DNA of 64,000 nucleotides from Pseudomonas sp. BSw22131. Lineage in GTDB: Bacteria > Pseudomonadota > Gammaproteobacteria > Pseudomonadales > Pseudomonadaceae. Location: positions 1,922,001-1,986,000 of the forward strand of contig NZ_CP113949.1 of the NCBI RefSeq assembly GCF_026810445.1, in the 5' to 3' direction. The position numbers and the translations under genes are program-made. Positions 49,948 through 58,745 of this stretch are shown piece by piece. A model generated the notes under the pieces. The model ran no database searches. It had not been told where the DNA came from and saw only the letters and a program-made list of their open reading frames with translations. How positions within the stretch are numbered: the first letter of the stretch is position 1; each line of letters opens with the position of its first letter.

Positions 49948-50253
49948 ATGTCAGTAACTTCCGAGCTCTCCGAAGACAAGCAGCAATTGACCATCAACAT
50001 TCGGGGGCGCTTCGATTTTTCTGCGCACCAGGATTTTCGTAACGCCTACCAAAACTTTGAGCAAGAAAAAGGTCGCTATGTCGTCGATTTAAATGGCACC
50101 ACCTACCTGGACAGCTCGGCGTTGGGCATGTTGTTGCTGCTGCGTGACCATGCAGGTGGCGAGCGCGCCAATGTGCGCCTGATCAACGCCAGCGACGATG
50201 TGCTGAAGACCCTGCACATTTCAAACTTCACCAAACTGTTCCTCATGGGTTGA
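49948..50253 (+). CDS. STAS-domain anti-sigma-factor antagonist
   Basis: 101 aa. STAS fold: LTINIRGRFDFSAHQDFRNA and the helix with the phosphorylatable serine in TTYLDSSALGMLLLLRDHAG. It should be phosphorylated or dephosphorylated by the protein encoded next (kinase-like HATPase and SpoIIE-type phosphatase). The position between fliJ and fliK suggests a role in flagellar or surface-behaviour control. Ribosome-binding site is weak (AAAAGGATT). 171 bp separate it from fliJ, so it may have its own promoter, which I cannot place. Confidence 0.9.
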   Translation: MSVTSELSEDKQQLTINIRGRFDFSAHQDFRNAYQNFEQEKGRYVVDLNGTTYLDSSALGMLLLLRDHAGGERANVRLINASDDVLKTLHISNFTKLFLMG

Positions 50254-50256
50254 TCG

Positions 50257-51963
50257 GTGAGTCTTGCGCCAGAGCGGTTGAGTATTCTCATTGCCGATGA
50301 CAACGCAAGCGACCGCTTGCTTTTATCGGCCATCATCGGCCGTCAGGGGCACGCGGTGCTCAGTGCCAGCAATGGCGCCGAAGCCGTCGCGCTGTTTGAG
50401 GAAAATCGTCCGCAACTGGTGTTGATGGACGCGCTGATGCCGGTCATGGACGGTTTCGAGGCCGCACGCCGGATCAAGCAGATGGCCGGTGAAGCGCTGG
50501 TGCCGATCATCTTCCTGACCTCGCTGACCGAAGGCGAGGCATTGGCGCGTTGCCTGGACGCGGGCGGCGACGACTTTATCGCCAAGCCTTACAACCAGGT
50601 GATCCTGGCCGCCAAGATCAATGCCATGAACCGCTTGCGGCTGTTGCAGGAAACCGTGCTGCGTCAGCGCGACCTGATTGCCCGTCACCACGACTACCTG
50701 CTCAACGAACAGCGTGTGGCCAAGGCGGTATTCGATCAGGTCGCGCATTCCGGCTGTCTCAGTGCGCCGAACGTTCGTTATCTGCAATCGCCATATGCGC
50801 TGTTCAACGGGGACCTGCTGCTTGCCGCGTGGACGCCGACAGGCAACATGCATGTGCTGCTGGGGGATTTCACCGGCCATGGTCTGCCGGCTGCGGTGGG
50901 CGCGATGCCGCTGGCCGAAGTGTTCTATGGCATGACCGCCAAGGGCTATGGACTGCCGGAAACCCTTCGCGAAATGAACGCCAAGCTCAAGCGCATCCTG
51001 CCGGTGGACATGTTCTGCTGCGCTGCGCTGTTGTGCGTGAATTTCAATCAACAGCTCGTGGAAGTGTGGAACGGCGGTTTGCCGGATGGCTATTTGCTGC
51101 ACGCAGACGGGCGCGTACACACGCCGTTGGTGTCCCGCCACTTACCGCTGGGCGTGCTGAGCGCCGACAGTTTTGATGACAACACGCAGGTCCACCCCTT
51201 CGCCCATGGCGACCGGATTTTTCTGCTTTCGGACGGTGTGGTCGAGAGCAGCGATAACGAAGGAGAGCTTTTTGGCGTGGATCGCCTGCAACAGGTGTTC
51301 GTCGCTAATCGTCAGCCAGAGCGGCTGATCGAGGAAGTCCAGTGGGCGGTCACACGTTTTCGGGCCAAGGCGCGCGACGATGTGAGCATGGTCGAAGTGG
51401 CGTTCATCGAACCTCAGATGCTTGGCCCCCAGGCTGTGATCTACTCGGACAGCGGGGCCTCCAGTCCGCTTGACTGGTCCGCCAGCTTCGAATTTCGCGC
51501 CGCGACTCTCAAACGCTTCAATCCATTGCCTTATCTTTCACAGTTGTTGCAGGAGGTGCACGGCCTGCGCATGCAGAGCAGCGCGTTGTACATCGTGCTG
51601 TCGGAGCTTTATAGCAATGCGCTGGAGCACGGCGTGTTGGGGCTGGATTCTTCCCTTAAGTGCGACGCCAAGGGTTTTGCGCAGTATTACCAGCAGCGCT
51701 GCGAACGGCTCGATGATTTGCAGTCAGGCTTCATCCGCATCCATCTGCAAGTGTTGCAGGAAGGCAAGGGTGGTCGCCTGATCATTCGCGTGGAAGACAG
51801 CGGCAACGGTTTTGATCCCGATCATGTGCTCTCACGCCCGCCAGCGGTCAACGAGCTGTCAGGGCGTGGATTGTCTCTGGTGCAGCGATTGAGCGAGCAA
51901 TGCAGGTGGTCGTCGGATGGTCGTACTGCGTCTGTGGAGTTTGCGTGGGAGGGTCTGGCATAA
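50257..51963 (+). CDS. Fused response regulator, SpoIIE-type phosphatase and HATPase
   Basis: 568 aa from GTG 50257, 3 bp after the STAS gene. Receiver domain (about 5-125) with IADDNASDR and phospho-Asp in VLMDALMPVMDGFEAARR. PP2C/SpoIIE phosphatase (about 150-390) with LGDFTGHGLPAAVGAMPLAE and FLLSDGVVESSDNEGELFGV carrying the metal-binding Asp residues. C-terminal HATPase_c (about 430-568) with the N-box YIVLSELYSNALEHGVLGLD and G1 VEDSGNGFDPDHV. The layout parallels HsbR of P. aeruginosa, which switches a STAS partner. Receiver input probably comes from the Hpt protein encoded next. Confidence 0.92.
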   Translation: MSLAPERLSILIADDNASDRLLLSAIIGRQGHAVLSASNGAEAVALFEENRPQLVLMDALMPVMDGFEAARRIKQMAGEALVPIIFLTSLTEGEALARCLDAGGDDFIAKPYNQVILAAKINAMNRLRLLQETVLRQRDLIARHHDYLLNEQRVAKAVFDQVAHSGCLSAPNVRYLQSPYALFNGDLLLAAWTPTGNMHVLLGDFTGHGLPAAVGAMPLAEVFYGMTAKGYGLPETLREMNAKLKRILPVDMFCCAALLCVNFNQQLVEVWNGGLPDGYLLHADGRVHTPLVSRHLPLGVLSADSFDDNTQVHPFAHGDRIFLLSDGVVESSDNEGELFGVDRLQQVFVANRQPERLIEEVQWAVTRFRAKARDDVSMVEVAFIEPQMLGPQAVIYSDSGASSPLDWSASFEFRAATLKRFNPLPYLSQLLQEVHGLRMQSSALYIVLSELYSNALEHGVLGLDSSLKCDAKGFAQYYQQRCERLDDLQSGFIRIHLQVLQEGKGGRLIIRVEDSGNGFDPDHVLSRPPAVNELSGRGLSLVQRLSEQCRWSSDGRTASVEFAWEGLA

Positions 51964-51993
51964 TCCGCCGATTCTTGATCAAGGAGTGAACAA

Positions 51994-52395
51994 GTGCCGC
52001 TTACTCATCTGGACGACAATGTCCTCATTACCTTGCGCGACGTTATGGGCGACGAATACACGGCACTGGTCGAGGTGTTCCTCAAGGACTCGGACGAGCG
52101 TATCCAGGCGCTGCATCAGTTGCTTGGCATCGGTGAGCATTCAATGGGTGCTCAACCGGCCGATCCTGACACGACTGCGCTTGGCCTGATGGCCCACAGC
52201 TTCAAGGGCAGCAGCAGTAACATGGGCGCCGTGCAATTGGCGGACTTGTGCCTTCAGCTCGAAGTGCTTGCCCGCTCCACCATCCCCGCCAGCCGTTCGG
52301 CGCTGGTTGAACTGACTCAACGCGTCGAACGTGAATACCAGATCGTGCGCCGTCTGTTCGACCTTGAGCGGCAGTTGCTGACTGTGCGGGACTGA
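51994..52395 (+). CDS. Hpt-domain phosphotransfer protein
   Basis: 133 aa from GTG 51994 with AAGGAG upstream. Four-helix Hpt fold with the phospho-His in LMAHSFKGSSSNMGAVQLAD. No kinase domain of its own. It is likely to pass phosphate to or from the receiver of the preceding protein; which hybrid kinase loads it is unknown. Confidence 0.88.
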   Translation: MPLTHLDDNVLITLRDVMGDEYTALVEVFLKDSDERIQALHQLLGIGEHSMGAQPADPDTTALGLMAHSFKGSSSNMGAVQLADLCLQLEVLARSTIPASRSALVELTQRVEREYQIVRRLFDLERQLLTVRD

Positions 52396-52490
52396 TCCGC
52401 TGCTCGATCGCTTGCGGCTTCGATTTAATCTTTCACTGTGGCCCGCCAATTGCAGGTCTCTGCGTAATAGTGTTTTTTGCGGAGATCATC

Positions 52491-53909
52491 ATGGCCCTTG
52501 CCACCAACCCATTACTTCAAGCTCTGACGGCGGCCAAAGCCCAGAAAGCCAGTGCCAGCCAATCGGCAAAGGCCCCCGACCCCGTCAAGAACAACGCTTC
52601 CAGCTTCTCGGACGTCTACGCCAAGCAGGCCAGTGTCAAGCCTGCCAGCGTGGATAACCCTGCGCCAAAGCCTGCCGCCGCCAAATCTTCGGCAGCGGAC
52701 AGCAAGCATGCCGCCAGCGATACGTCTGCCGCCGATAACAAAACCGTTGCCGATAACGGCAATGCATTGCCTGACAAGACAGTTGCCGGTGTTGCAGACA
52801 AAGCCAGCGGCAACGACACCGCCGACACGCGCGACAATGCCGATGACGTAACCGATCAGGTGTTGGCCGATGGTTCGGTGACGGTTCCGGTGCCAGACCC
52901 GACAACACTGGTTGTGGCGCAGGAGCCGGTTGTTGCGCCTGTGACCGATCCCGCCGCTCAAACACCTGTGGTTGATCCCGCCTTGCTGGCCAGCGCCATG
53001 CCGCAGACAGTGCCCGCGCCGGTTGTGGATGCGAGCACCACCACCAACGACGACCCCGGATTTGATCCCGATGCCGATCCGCTGGAGGGGCTGACTGCGG
53101 TTCAGGTCGCACTGGAGAACAAGGCTCAACAGAGCGCCCAGACCAGCAAAGCGACCGCCGACGCCAGCAAACCTGGCAAGAGCGATAACGCCAACACCGA
53201 TCCGGTGCAGGCGCTGGCCGGCAATCTGGCGGCGCTGGGTGACAAGCCCGTCGATAAGAACGCCACAGAAAGCGGCGACGACAAAGGGTTCAGCAGCCTG
53301 ATCGCCGATGGCCTCAAAGATCTGAAAGGCGCTTCCGGCGATACCCGTGTGGACAACTTCGCCGATCGCCTGGCCGCGTTGTCCCAGGCCGCTCAGGTCA
53401 AGACCACCGCATCGCCGACTGCACCGCTGCTCAATCAGCCACTGGCGATGAACCAGAGCGGCTGGACCGAAGGCGTGGTCAATCGCGTGATGTACCTGTC
53501 CAGCATGAACCTCAAGCAGGCTGATATTCAGCTGGAGCCCGCTGAGCTCGGCCGCCTGGACATCCGCGTCAATATGGCGGCGGACCAGCAGACGCAGATC
53601 ACCTTCATGAGCGCCCACGTCGGCGTGCGTGATGCACTGGAAAGTCAGATGTCGCGCCTGCGGGACTCGTTCGCCCAGCAGGGTATGGGTCAGGTGGATG
53701 TCAACGTCTCGGATCAGTCACGAGGCTGGCAGCAACAGGCGCAACAGCAGCAATCCGATGATGCTCAGCGCGGCACGGGCAGCAGCGGCACAGGCCGAGC
53801 CGGTGGTGTTGATGGCATAGCCGATGGCTCGCCCACCGATCCCGCCGCAATCGCCGCAGCCCAACCGCTCACAGTGGTCGGGTCGAGCGCTGTGGATTAT
53901 TACGCCTGA
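52491..53909 (+). CDS. fliK: Flagellar hook-length control protein FliK
   Basis: Secreted molecular ruler; its C-terminal domain switches FlhB from hook to filament substrates. 472 aa from ATG 52491 with GCGGAG upstream; the GTG at 52470 is less likely. The N-terminal two thirds are Ala/Asp/Thr/Lys-rich and low complexity. The conserved Flg_hook domain spans about 320-430 (GWTEGVVNRVMYLSSMNLKQ, ADIQLEPAELGRLDIRVNMA). Gln/Gly-rich tail. The length may matter because this genome encodes two hook proteins. Confidence 0.94.
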   Translation: MALATNPLLQALTAAKAQKASASQSAKAPDPVKNNASSFSDVYAKQASVKPASVDNPAPKPAAAKSSAADSKHAASDTSAADNKTVADNGNALPDKTVAGVADKASGNDTADTRDNADDVTDQVLADGSVTVPVPDPTTLVVAQEPVVAPVTDPAAQTPVVDPALLASAMPQTVPAPVVDASTTTNDDPGFDPDADPLEGLTAVQVALENKAQQSAQTSKATADASKPGKSDNANTDPVQALAGNLAALGDKPVDKNATESGDDKGFSSLIADGLKDLKGASGDTRVDNFADRLAALSQAAQVKTTASPTAPLLNQPLAMNQSGWTEGVVNRVMYLSSMNLKQADIQLEPAELGRLDIRVNMAADQQTQITFMSAHVGVRDALESQMSRLRDSFAQQGMGQVDVNVSDQSRGWQQQAQQQQSDDAQRGTGSSGTGRAGGVDGIADGSPTDPAAIAAAQPLTVVGSSAVDYYA

Positions 53910-53930
53910 CCATCGCCGATCTGGATCGTT

Positions 53931-54017
53931 GTAGGCGCTGACGAGCCCGTGCGAGGCTGCGATGAGGTACATCTGACACACCGCAATCGCAGCCTCGCAT
54001 AGGCTCGTCAGCTCCTA
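53931..54017. repeat. Inverted pair of REP-type repeats (gaggctgcgatg family)
   Basis: gtaggcgctgacgagcccgt gcgaggctgcgatgag (53931-53966) and its inverted partner cgcaatcgcagcctcgcata ggctcgtcagctcctag (53981-54017) can fold into a long hairpin with a 14-base loop. It starts 22 bp after the fliK stop and may terminate or protect that transcript. Confidence 0.85.
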
Positions 54018-54058
54018 GAGGTCGTGCGTTCCGTCAGCTCGCCGTTTCTGTCGCAGGC

Positions 54059-54146
54059 GCAGGAGCGCGCTTGCCCGCGAAGAGGCTGGTTAATTCCACA
54101 CCCACCAGTGCTCGCCGTATCGCAATCGCGGGCGAGCGCGTTCCTT
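54059..54146. repeat. Second inverted REP-like pair after fliK
   Basis: aggagcgcgcttgcccgcga (54061-54080) and tcgcgggcgagcgcgttcct (54127-54146) are near-perfect reverse complements, separated by 46 bp. It is a different REP class from the pair just before it. Confidence 0.82.
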
Positions 54147-54276
54147 CAGGCGGCGGGTTGCGTCAGGACAATTGGCTCCTGACCCAATTCGCCGCTTTTA
54201 CTTACCGCTTATAGCTTGCCGCTTGTAGCTGCTTTTCCACTTGCCGCTTCAAGCTTAAAGCGTGCAGCTGCTTTTA

Positions 54277-54292
54277 TGGCACAACCCTTGCT
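54277..54292 (+). promoter_or_regulatory. Sigma-54 promoter of fliLMNOPQR-flhB
   Basis: TGGCACAACCCTTGCT is a full match to the -24/-12 core (TGGCAC, N5, TTGCT). It lies 51 bp upstream of fliL. Confidence 0.92.
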
Positions 54293-54342
54293 CTCCCTCT
54301 GTCACGCATCAGCGAACCCCTGAATAGTGACGGATTATTGGC

Positions 54343-54852
54343 ATGGCGAAGAGTGACGACGCAGCAGTTGTAGACCCCGCGAAAAAAGGCAAGCTCAAGC
54401 TGATAATCATCGTGGTCGTGGCCTTGCTGCTGGCGATTGGTGTGTCTGTGGGCGCCACCTGGTTCATCATGCACAAAGCCCAGAACAAGCCGGACGAAGC
54501 GGCCGTGGCCGCCGCCGCTGCCAACACCAAAAAAGAAGCGATTTTCGAGCCGCTCACGCCGGCTTTCGTTGTCAACTACAACGTTAACGGCCGTCAGCGC
54601 TACATGCAGGTCAGCATTACCATGCTGGCGCGCGACCACGCCGACCTTGAGGCGCTCAAGGTGCACATGCCGGTCATCCGCAATAATCTGGTGATGATGT
54701 TCTCGGGCCAACCCTTCGATACCATTGCCACGCCCGTGGGCATGGAAATGCTGCGTCAGAAGGCCACCGCGAGTGTCCAGGAAGTGGCGCAAAAAGAACT
54801 CGGCAAGACCGTGATCGATCAGCTGCTTTTCACTAACTTCGTATTGCAGTAG
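54343..54852 (+). CDS. fliL: Flagellar basal body-associated protein FliL
   Basis: Single-span membrane protein around the stators, needed for full torque. 169 aa. Basic cytoplasmic N terminus, membrane span about 22-44 (LKLIIIVVVALLLAIGVSVG), then the periplasmic domain with FEPLTPAFVVNYNVNGRQRY and the C-terminal ELGKTVIDQLLFTNFVLQ. Confidence 0.96.
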   Translation: MAKSDDAAVVDPAKKGKLKLIIIVVVALLLAIGVSVGATWFIMHKAQNKPDEAAVAAAAANTKKEAIFEPLTPAFVVNYNVNGRQRYMQVSITMLARDHADLEALKVHMPVIRNNLVMMFSGQPFDTIATPVGMEMLRQKATASVQEVAQKELGKTVIDQLLFTNFVLQ

Positions 54853-54861
54853 GACCACGAC

Positions 54862-55830
54862 ATGGCCGTGCAAGACCTGCTGTCCCAGGATGAAATCGAC
54901 GCGCTGCTGCATGGCGTGGACGATGGTATGGTGCAGACCGAAAGCATCGTCGAACCTGGCAGCGTCAAAAGTTACGACCTGACCAGTCAGGACAGAATCG
55001 TCCGTGGGCGCATGCCGACCCTGGAGATGATCAACGAGCGTTTTGCCCGCTACACCCGTATCAGCATGTTTAACCTGCTGCGCCGCTCTGCGGACGTGGC
55101 AGTGGGCGGCGTGCAGGTCATGAAGTTCGGCGAGTACGTGCATTCGTTGTACGTGCCCACCAGCCTCAACCTGGTCAAGATCAAACCGCTGCGCGGTACC
55201 GCGTTGTTCATCCTCGACGCCAAGCTGGTGTTCAAGCTGGTGGACAACTTCTTTGGTGGCGATGGCCGTCACGCGAAGATCGAGGGCCGGGAATTCACCC
55301 CGACCGAACTGCGTGTGGTGCGCATCGTGCTGGATCAGGCGTTCATCGACCTCAAGGAGGCGTGGCAGGCGATCATGGAGGTCAACTTTGAGTACATCAA
55401 CTCAGAAGTGAACCCGTCCATGGCCAACATCGTCGGCCCGAGCGAAGCGATTGTGGTGTCAACCTTTCACATCGAACTCGATGGCGGCGGCGGTGACCTG
55501 CACGTGACCATGCCGTACTCGATGATCGAGCCGGTGCGCGAAATGCTCGATGCCGGTTTCCAGTCCGATATCGACGATCAGGACGAACGCTGGGTCAATG
55601 CGCTCAAGCAGGATGTGCTCGACGTATCCGTCCCGCTCAACGCCACCGTTGCCCGTCGTCAGCTCAAACTGCGCGATATCCTGCACATGCAGCCCGGTGA
55701 CGTGATCCCCGTGGATCTGCCGGAAGACATCGTCATGCGCGCCAACGGCGTGCCGGCGTTCAAGGTCAAGCTCGGTTCGCACAAGGGCAATCTGGCCCTG
55801 CAAGTGATTGAACCGATAGAACGACGCTGA
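54862..55830 (+). CDS. fliM: Flagellar motor switch protein FliM
   Basis: C-ring protein that binds phospho-CheY and flips rotation. 322 aa. N-terminal CheY-binding peptide LLSQDEIDALLHGV, middle domain with FMC signature GGDGRHAKIEGREFTPTELR, and C-terminal SpoA domain (DILHMQPGDVIPVDLPEDIV). Ribosome-binding site AGGACCACG. Confidence 0.97.
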   Translation: MAVQDLLSQDEIDALLHGVDDGMVQTESIVEPGSVKSYDLTSQDRIVRGRMPTLEMINERFARYTRISMFNLLRRSADVAVGGVQVMKFGEYVHSLYVPTSLNLVKIKPLRGTALFILDAKLVFKLVDNFFGGDGRHAKIEGREFTPTELRVVRIVLDQAFIDLKEAWQAIMEVNFEYINSEVNPSMANIVGPSEAIVVSTFHIELDGGGGDLHVTMPYSMIEPVREMLDAGFQSDIDDQDERWVNALKQDVLDVSVPLNATVARRQLKLRDILHMQPGDVIPVDLPEDIVMRANGVPAFKVKLGSHKGNLALQVIEPIERR

Positions 55831-55889
55831 GGTTTCGACCCAGCATCAGAAGACAGTGTGTCAATGAATCAATGTTTGCCGAGGGCTCC

Positions 55890-56354
55890 ATGGCTGATGA
55901 TAAAGAAATGACTTCCGCAGAAGACCAGGCCCTGGCCGATGAGTGGGCTGCTGCGTTGGGTGAATCCGGTGATGGCGGTCAGGATGACATCGACGCGCTG
56001 CTGGCCGCCGATGCCGCTCAGTCGTCTTCCAGCCGTTTGCCGATGGAAGAGTTTGGCGGCTTGCCCAAGAACAATAGCCCGGTGACGCTCGATGGCCCCA
56101 ATCTGGACGTGATCCTGGACATCCCGGTGTCGATCTCGATGGAGGTGGGCAGCACCGACATCAACATTCGTAACCTGCTGCAACTCAACCAGGGCTCGGT
56201 GATCGAGCTGGATCGGCTGGCCGGCGAGCCGCTGGACGTGCTGGTCAATGGCACTCTGATCGCGCACGGGGAAGTGGTAGTGGTCAACGAGAAGTTCGGC
56301 ATTCGCCTGACAGACGTGATCAGCCCCAGCGAACGCATCAAGAAGCTGCGCTGA
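55890..56354 (+). CDS. fliN: Flagellar motor switch protein FliN
   Basis: C-ring base protein and docking site for FliH/FliI. 154 aa from ATG 55890, preceded by GAGGG; the open frame starts 18 bp earlier. Acidic N terminus with a FliM-like DEIDALLA-type motif (QDDIDALLAADAAQ), then the SpoA domain (VILDIPVSISMEVGSTDINI; EKFGIRLTDVISPSERIKKL). fliO begins immediately after its stop. Confidence 0.96.
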   Translation: MADDKEMTSAEDQALADEWAAALGESGDGGQDDIDALLAADAAQSSSSRLPMEEFGGLPKNNSPVTLDGPNLDVILDIPVSISMEVGSTDINIRNLLQLNQGSVIELDRLAGEPLDVLVNGTLIAHGEVVVVNEKFGIRLTDVISPSERIKKLR

Positions 56355-56885
56355 ATGAGTCGCTTCAAGAGCGTGCTCTGGGCGGTGCCGGTTTTGTTGC
56401 TGTCGATAGGCGTGATGGCGGCCGAACCGGCTGCGTCTGCGGCGCCGTCTACGGCCGCCGCGCCAGCTCCGGCGGTGTCTACGCTGCCTTCGGCGTCAGG
56501 TGCCATGAGCAGCGGCATTGGCGGTCAGTTGTTGCAACTGCTGCTGGGCCTGGGGCTGGTGGTCGGTCTGATATTCGTGCTGGCCTGGCTGATGCGAAGG
56601 GTTCAGCGCTCAGGGCCTGCGGGCAATCAGGTTATCGAGCTGCTGGGCTCACGGGCACTGGGCCCGCGTGACCGGCTGGTGCTGGTGCAGGTTGGCAACG
56701 AGCAGATTTTGCTGGGTGTCACGCCCGGCCGCATCACCCCGCTGCACGTGATGAACGAGCCGGTTCATGTGCCGCAAACACAGTCCACGACTCCCGAATT
56801 TGCACGTCGCCTGATGGAGGCGCTTGGCAACAAAGGTGGCAGTGACAAGGGTGCGACTCACAAAGGTTCGGGCACGCAGTCGTGA
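56355..56885 (+). CDS. fliO: Flagellar export protein FliO
   Basis: Assembly factor for the FliP ring of the export gate. 176 aa. Signal-like N terminus (MSRFKSVLWAVPVLLLSIGV), an Ala/Pro-rich linker, one membrane span at about 55-77 (LLQLLLGLGLVVGLIFVLAW), then the small cytoplasmic domain with GPRDRLVLVQVGNEQILLGV. Confidence 0.94.
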   Translation: MSRFKSVLWAVPVLLLSIGVMAAEPAASAAPSTAAAPAPAVSTLPSASGAMSSGIGGQLLQLLLGLGLVVGLIFVLAWLMRRVQRSGPAGNQVIELLGSRALGPRDRLVLVQVGNEQILLGVTPGRITPLHVMNEPVHVPQTQSTTPEFARRLMEALGNKGGSDKGATHKGSGTQS

Positions 56886-56913
56886 TTAACCGGGTTCAGA
56901 AGGATAAGAACTG

Positions 56914-57657
56914 ATGCGCATTGTTTTGACGCTGCTGCTGGTGTTGGCAGCGCCGCTGGCCTTCGGCGCCGACCCGCTTTCGATCCCTGCGATCTCGCTG
57001 GGAACCGGCGCCAACGGCCAACAGGAATATTCGGTCAGCCTGCAAATCTTGCTGATCATGACGGCGCTGAGTTTTATTCCAGCGTTCGTCATGCTGATGA
57101 CCAGCTTCACCCGGATCATCATTGTCTTCTCGATTTTGCGTCAGGCCCTGGGCCTGCAACAGACGCCGTCCAACCAGATCCTCACCGGCATGGCGCTGTT
57201 TTTGACAATGTTCATCATGGCCCCGGTGTTCGACCGTGTGAATCAGGACGCCTTGCAGCCTTATCTGGCGGAAAAGCTCACCGCCCAGGACGCCGTTGCC
57301 AAGGCCGAAGTGCCAATCAAGGATTTCATGCTGGCGCAGACCCGTTCCAGTGACCTGGAGTTGTTCATGCGCCTGTCCAAGCGCACGGACATTGCCACTC
57401 CGGATCAGGCGCCACTGACGATTCTGGTTCCAGCGTTTGTCACATCCGAACTTAAAACCGCTTTCCAGATCGGCTTCATGATCTTCATTCCGTTTCTGAT
57501 CATCGACCTGGTGGTTGCCAGTGTGTTGATGGCGATGGGGATGATGATGCTGTCGCCGCTGATCATTTCGCTGCCGTTCAAGATCATGCTGTTCGTGCTG
57601 GTGGATGGCTGGGCGCTGATTATCGGTACGCTGGCCGGCAGTTTCGGCGGCGTATGA
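56914..57657 (+). CDS. fliP: Flagellar export gate protein FliP
   Basis: Core of the export gate, pentameric. 247 aa with a cleavable signal peptide ([20 protein letters not shown]) and four membrane spans. FliP signatures [20 protein letters not shown] and FILVPAF-type ([20 protein letters not shown]) are present. Confidence 0.97.
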   Translation: MRIVLTLLLVLAAPLAFGADPLSIPAISLGTGANGQQEYSVSLQILLIMTALSFIPAFVMLMTSFTRIIIVFSILRQALGLQQTPSNQILTGMALFLTMFIMAPVFDRVNQDALQPYLAEKLTAQDAVAKAEVPIKDFMLAQTRSSDLELFMRLSKRTDIATPDQAPLTILVPAFVTSELKTAFQIGFMIFIPFLIIDLVVASVLMAMGMMMLSPLIISLPFKIMLFVLVDGWALIIGTLAGSFGGV

Positions 57658-57682
57658 ACCTGTTTGACGAGGAGGGCGCTGC

Positions 57683-57952
57683 ATGACGCCAGAAGTAGCG
57701 GTTGACCTGTTCCGGGACGCGTTGTGGCTGACCACCACCATGGTGGCGATTCTGGTGGTGCCGAGCCTGATCGTCGGCCTGCTGGTTTCGATGTTTCAGG
57801 CCGCGACGCAGATCAACGAACAGACCTTGAGCTTTCTGCCACGGCTGTTGGTGATGCTGATTACCTTGATCATCGTCGGCCCGTGGCTGGTGCGTACGTT
57901 CATGGAATACATCACCAACCTGTACACCAGCATTCCGCAAGTGATTGGCTGA
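57683..57952 (+). CDS. fliQ: Flagellar export gate protein FliQ
   Basis: Small gate subunit, 89 aa, two membrane spans. VDLFRDALWLTTTMVAILVV and LIVGLLVSMFQAATQINEQT are diagnostic. GAGGAGGG ribosome-binding site. Confidence 0.97.
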   Translation: MTPEVAVDLFRDALWLTTTMVAILVVPSLIVGLLVSMFQAATQINEQTLSFLPRLLVMLITLIIVGPWLVRTFMEYITNLYTSIPQVIG

Positions 57953-57958
57953 CCCGCG

Positions 57959-58744
57959 ATGGAGCCTGTGCTGGCGCTGACCGACATACAGATCAGCACG
58001 TGGGTGGCGACGTTCATGCTGCCGATGTTTCGCATCGCCGCGCTGTTGATGACCATGCCGATCATCGGCACCAAGCTGGTCCCGACGCGGGTGCGTCTGT
58101 ATCTGGCGCTGGCGATGACCGTGGTGGTCGCGCCTTCTTTGCCGCCGATGCCCCAGGTGCATGCCCTGGACCTCAGTGCGTTGTTGTTGATCGCTCAGCA
58201 AATCATCATCGGCGCAGCGCTGGGCCTGTCATTGCAGTTGTTTTTCCAGGCATTCGTGATTGCCGGTCAAGTCGTCGGCATCCAGATGGGCATGGGCTTC
58301 GCGTCGATGGTCGATCCGGTCAACGGCGTGTCGGTGGCGGTGATCGGGCAATTCTTCACCATGCTCGTGACGTTGCTGTTCCTGGCGATGAACGGGCATC
58401 TGGTGGTCTTCGAAACCCTCATTGAAAGCTTCACCACGCTGCCGGTCGGCGAAGGGCTGGTGGTCGCCAACATCTGGCAGTTATTGTTGCGGTTTGGATG
58501 GGTCATGGGCGCTGCGCTGGTGCTGGTGTTACCGGCGATCACTGCGCTGCTGGTGGTCAACATTGCGATGGGCGTCATGACCCGGGCGGCGCCGCAACTG
58601 AATATTTTCTCGATCGGTTTTCCACTGACACTGGTGCTGGGGATGGGGATTTTGTGGATCACCCTCGGCGACATTCTCACTCAGTACCAACCGCTGGCGG
58701 TCGACGCTTTGCAGTTGCTACGCGACATGGTCAGGGCGCGCTGA
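57959..58744 (+). CDS. fliR: Flagellar export gate protein FliR
   Basis: Single-copy gate subunit that completes the FliPQR channel. 261 aa, five to six membrane spans; MLPMFRIAALLMTMPIIGTK, GFASMVDPVNGVSVAVIGQF and AAPQLNIFSIGFPLTLVLGM are conserved. flhB starts 1 bp after its stop. Confidence 0.97.
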   Translation: MEPVLALTDIQISTWVATFMLPMFRIAALLMTMPIIGTKLVPTRVRLYLALAMTVVVAPSLPPMPQVHALDLSALLLIAQQIIIGAALGLSLQLFFQAFVIAGQVVGIQMGMGFASMVDPVNGVSVAVIGQFFTMLVTLLFLAMNGHLVVFETLIESFTTLPVGEGLVVANIWQLLLRFGWVMGAALVLVLPAITALLVVNIAMGVMTRAAPQLNIFSIGFPLTLVLGMGILWITLGDILTQYQPLAVDALQLLRDMVRAR

Positions 58745-58745
58745 T

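Larger units (their letters stand above)
53910..54342. other. Non-coding region between fliK and fliL
   Basis: Two REP pairs fill 53931-54146. From 54190 to 54275 there is a short-repeat tract (ttgccgctt three times, agctgctttt twice). The sigma-54 promoter of fliL follows. No gene seen. Confidence 0.8.
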
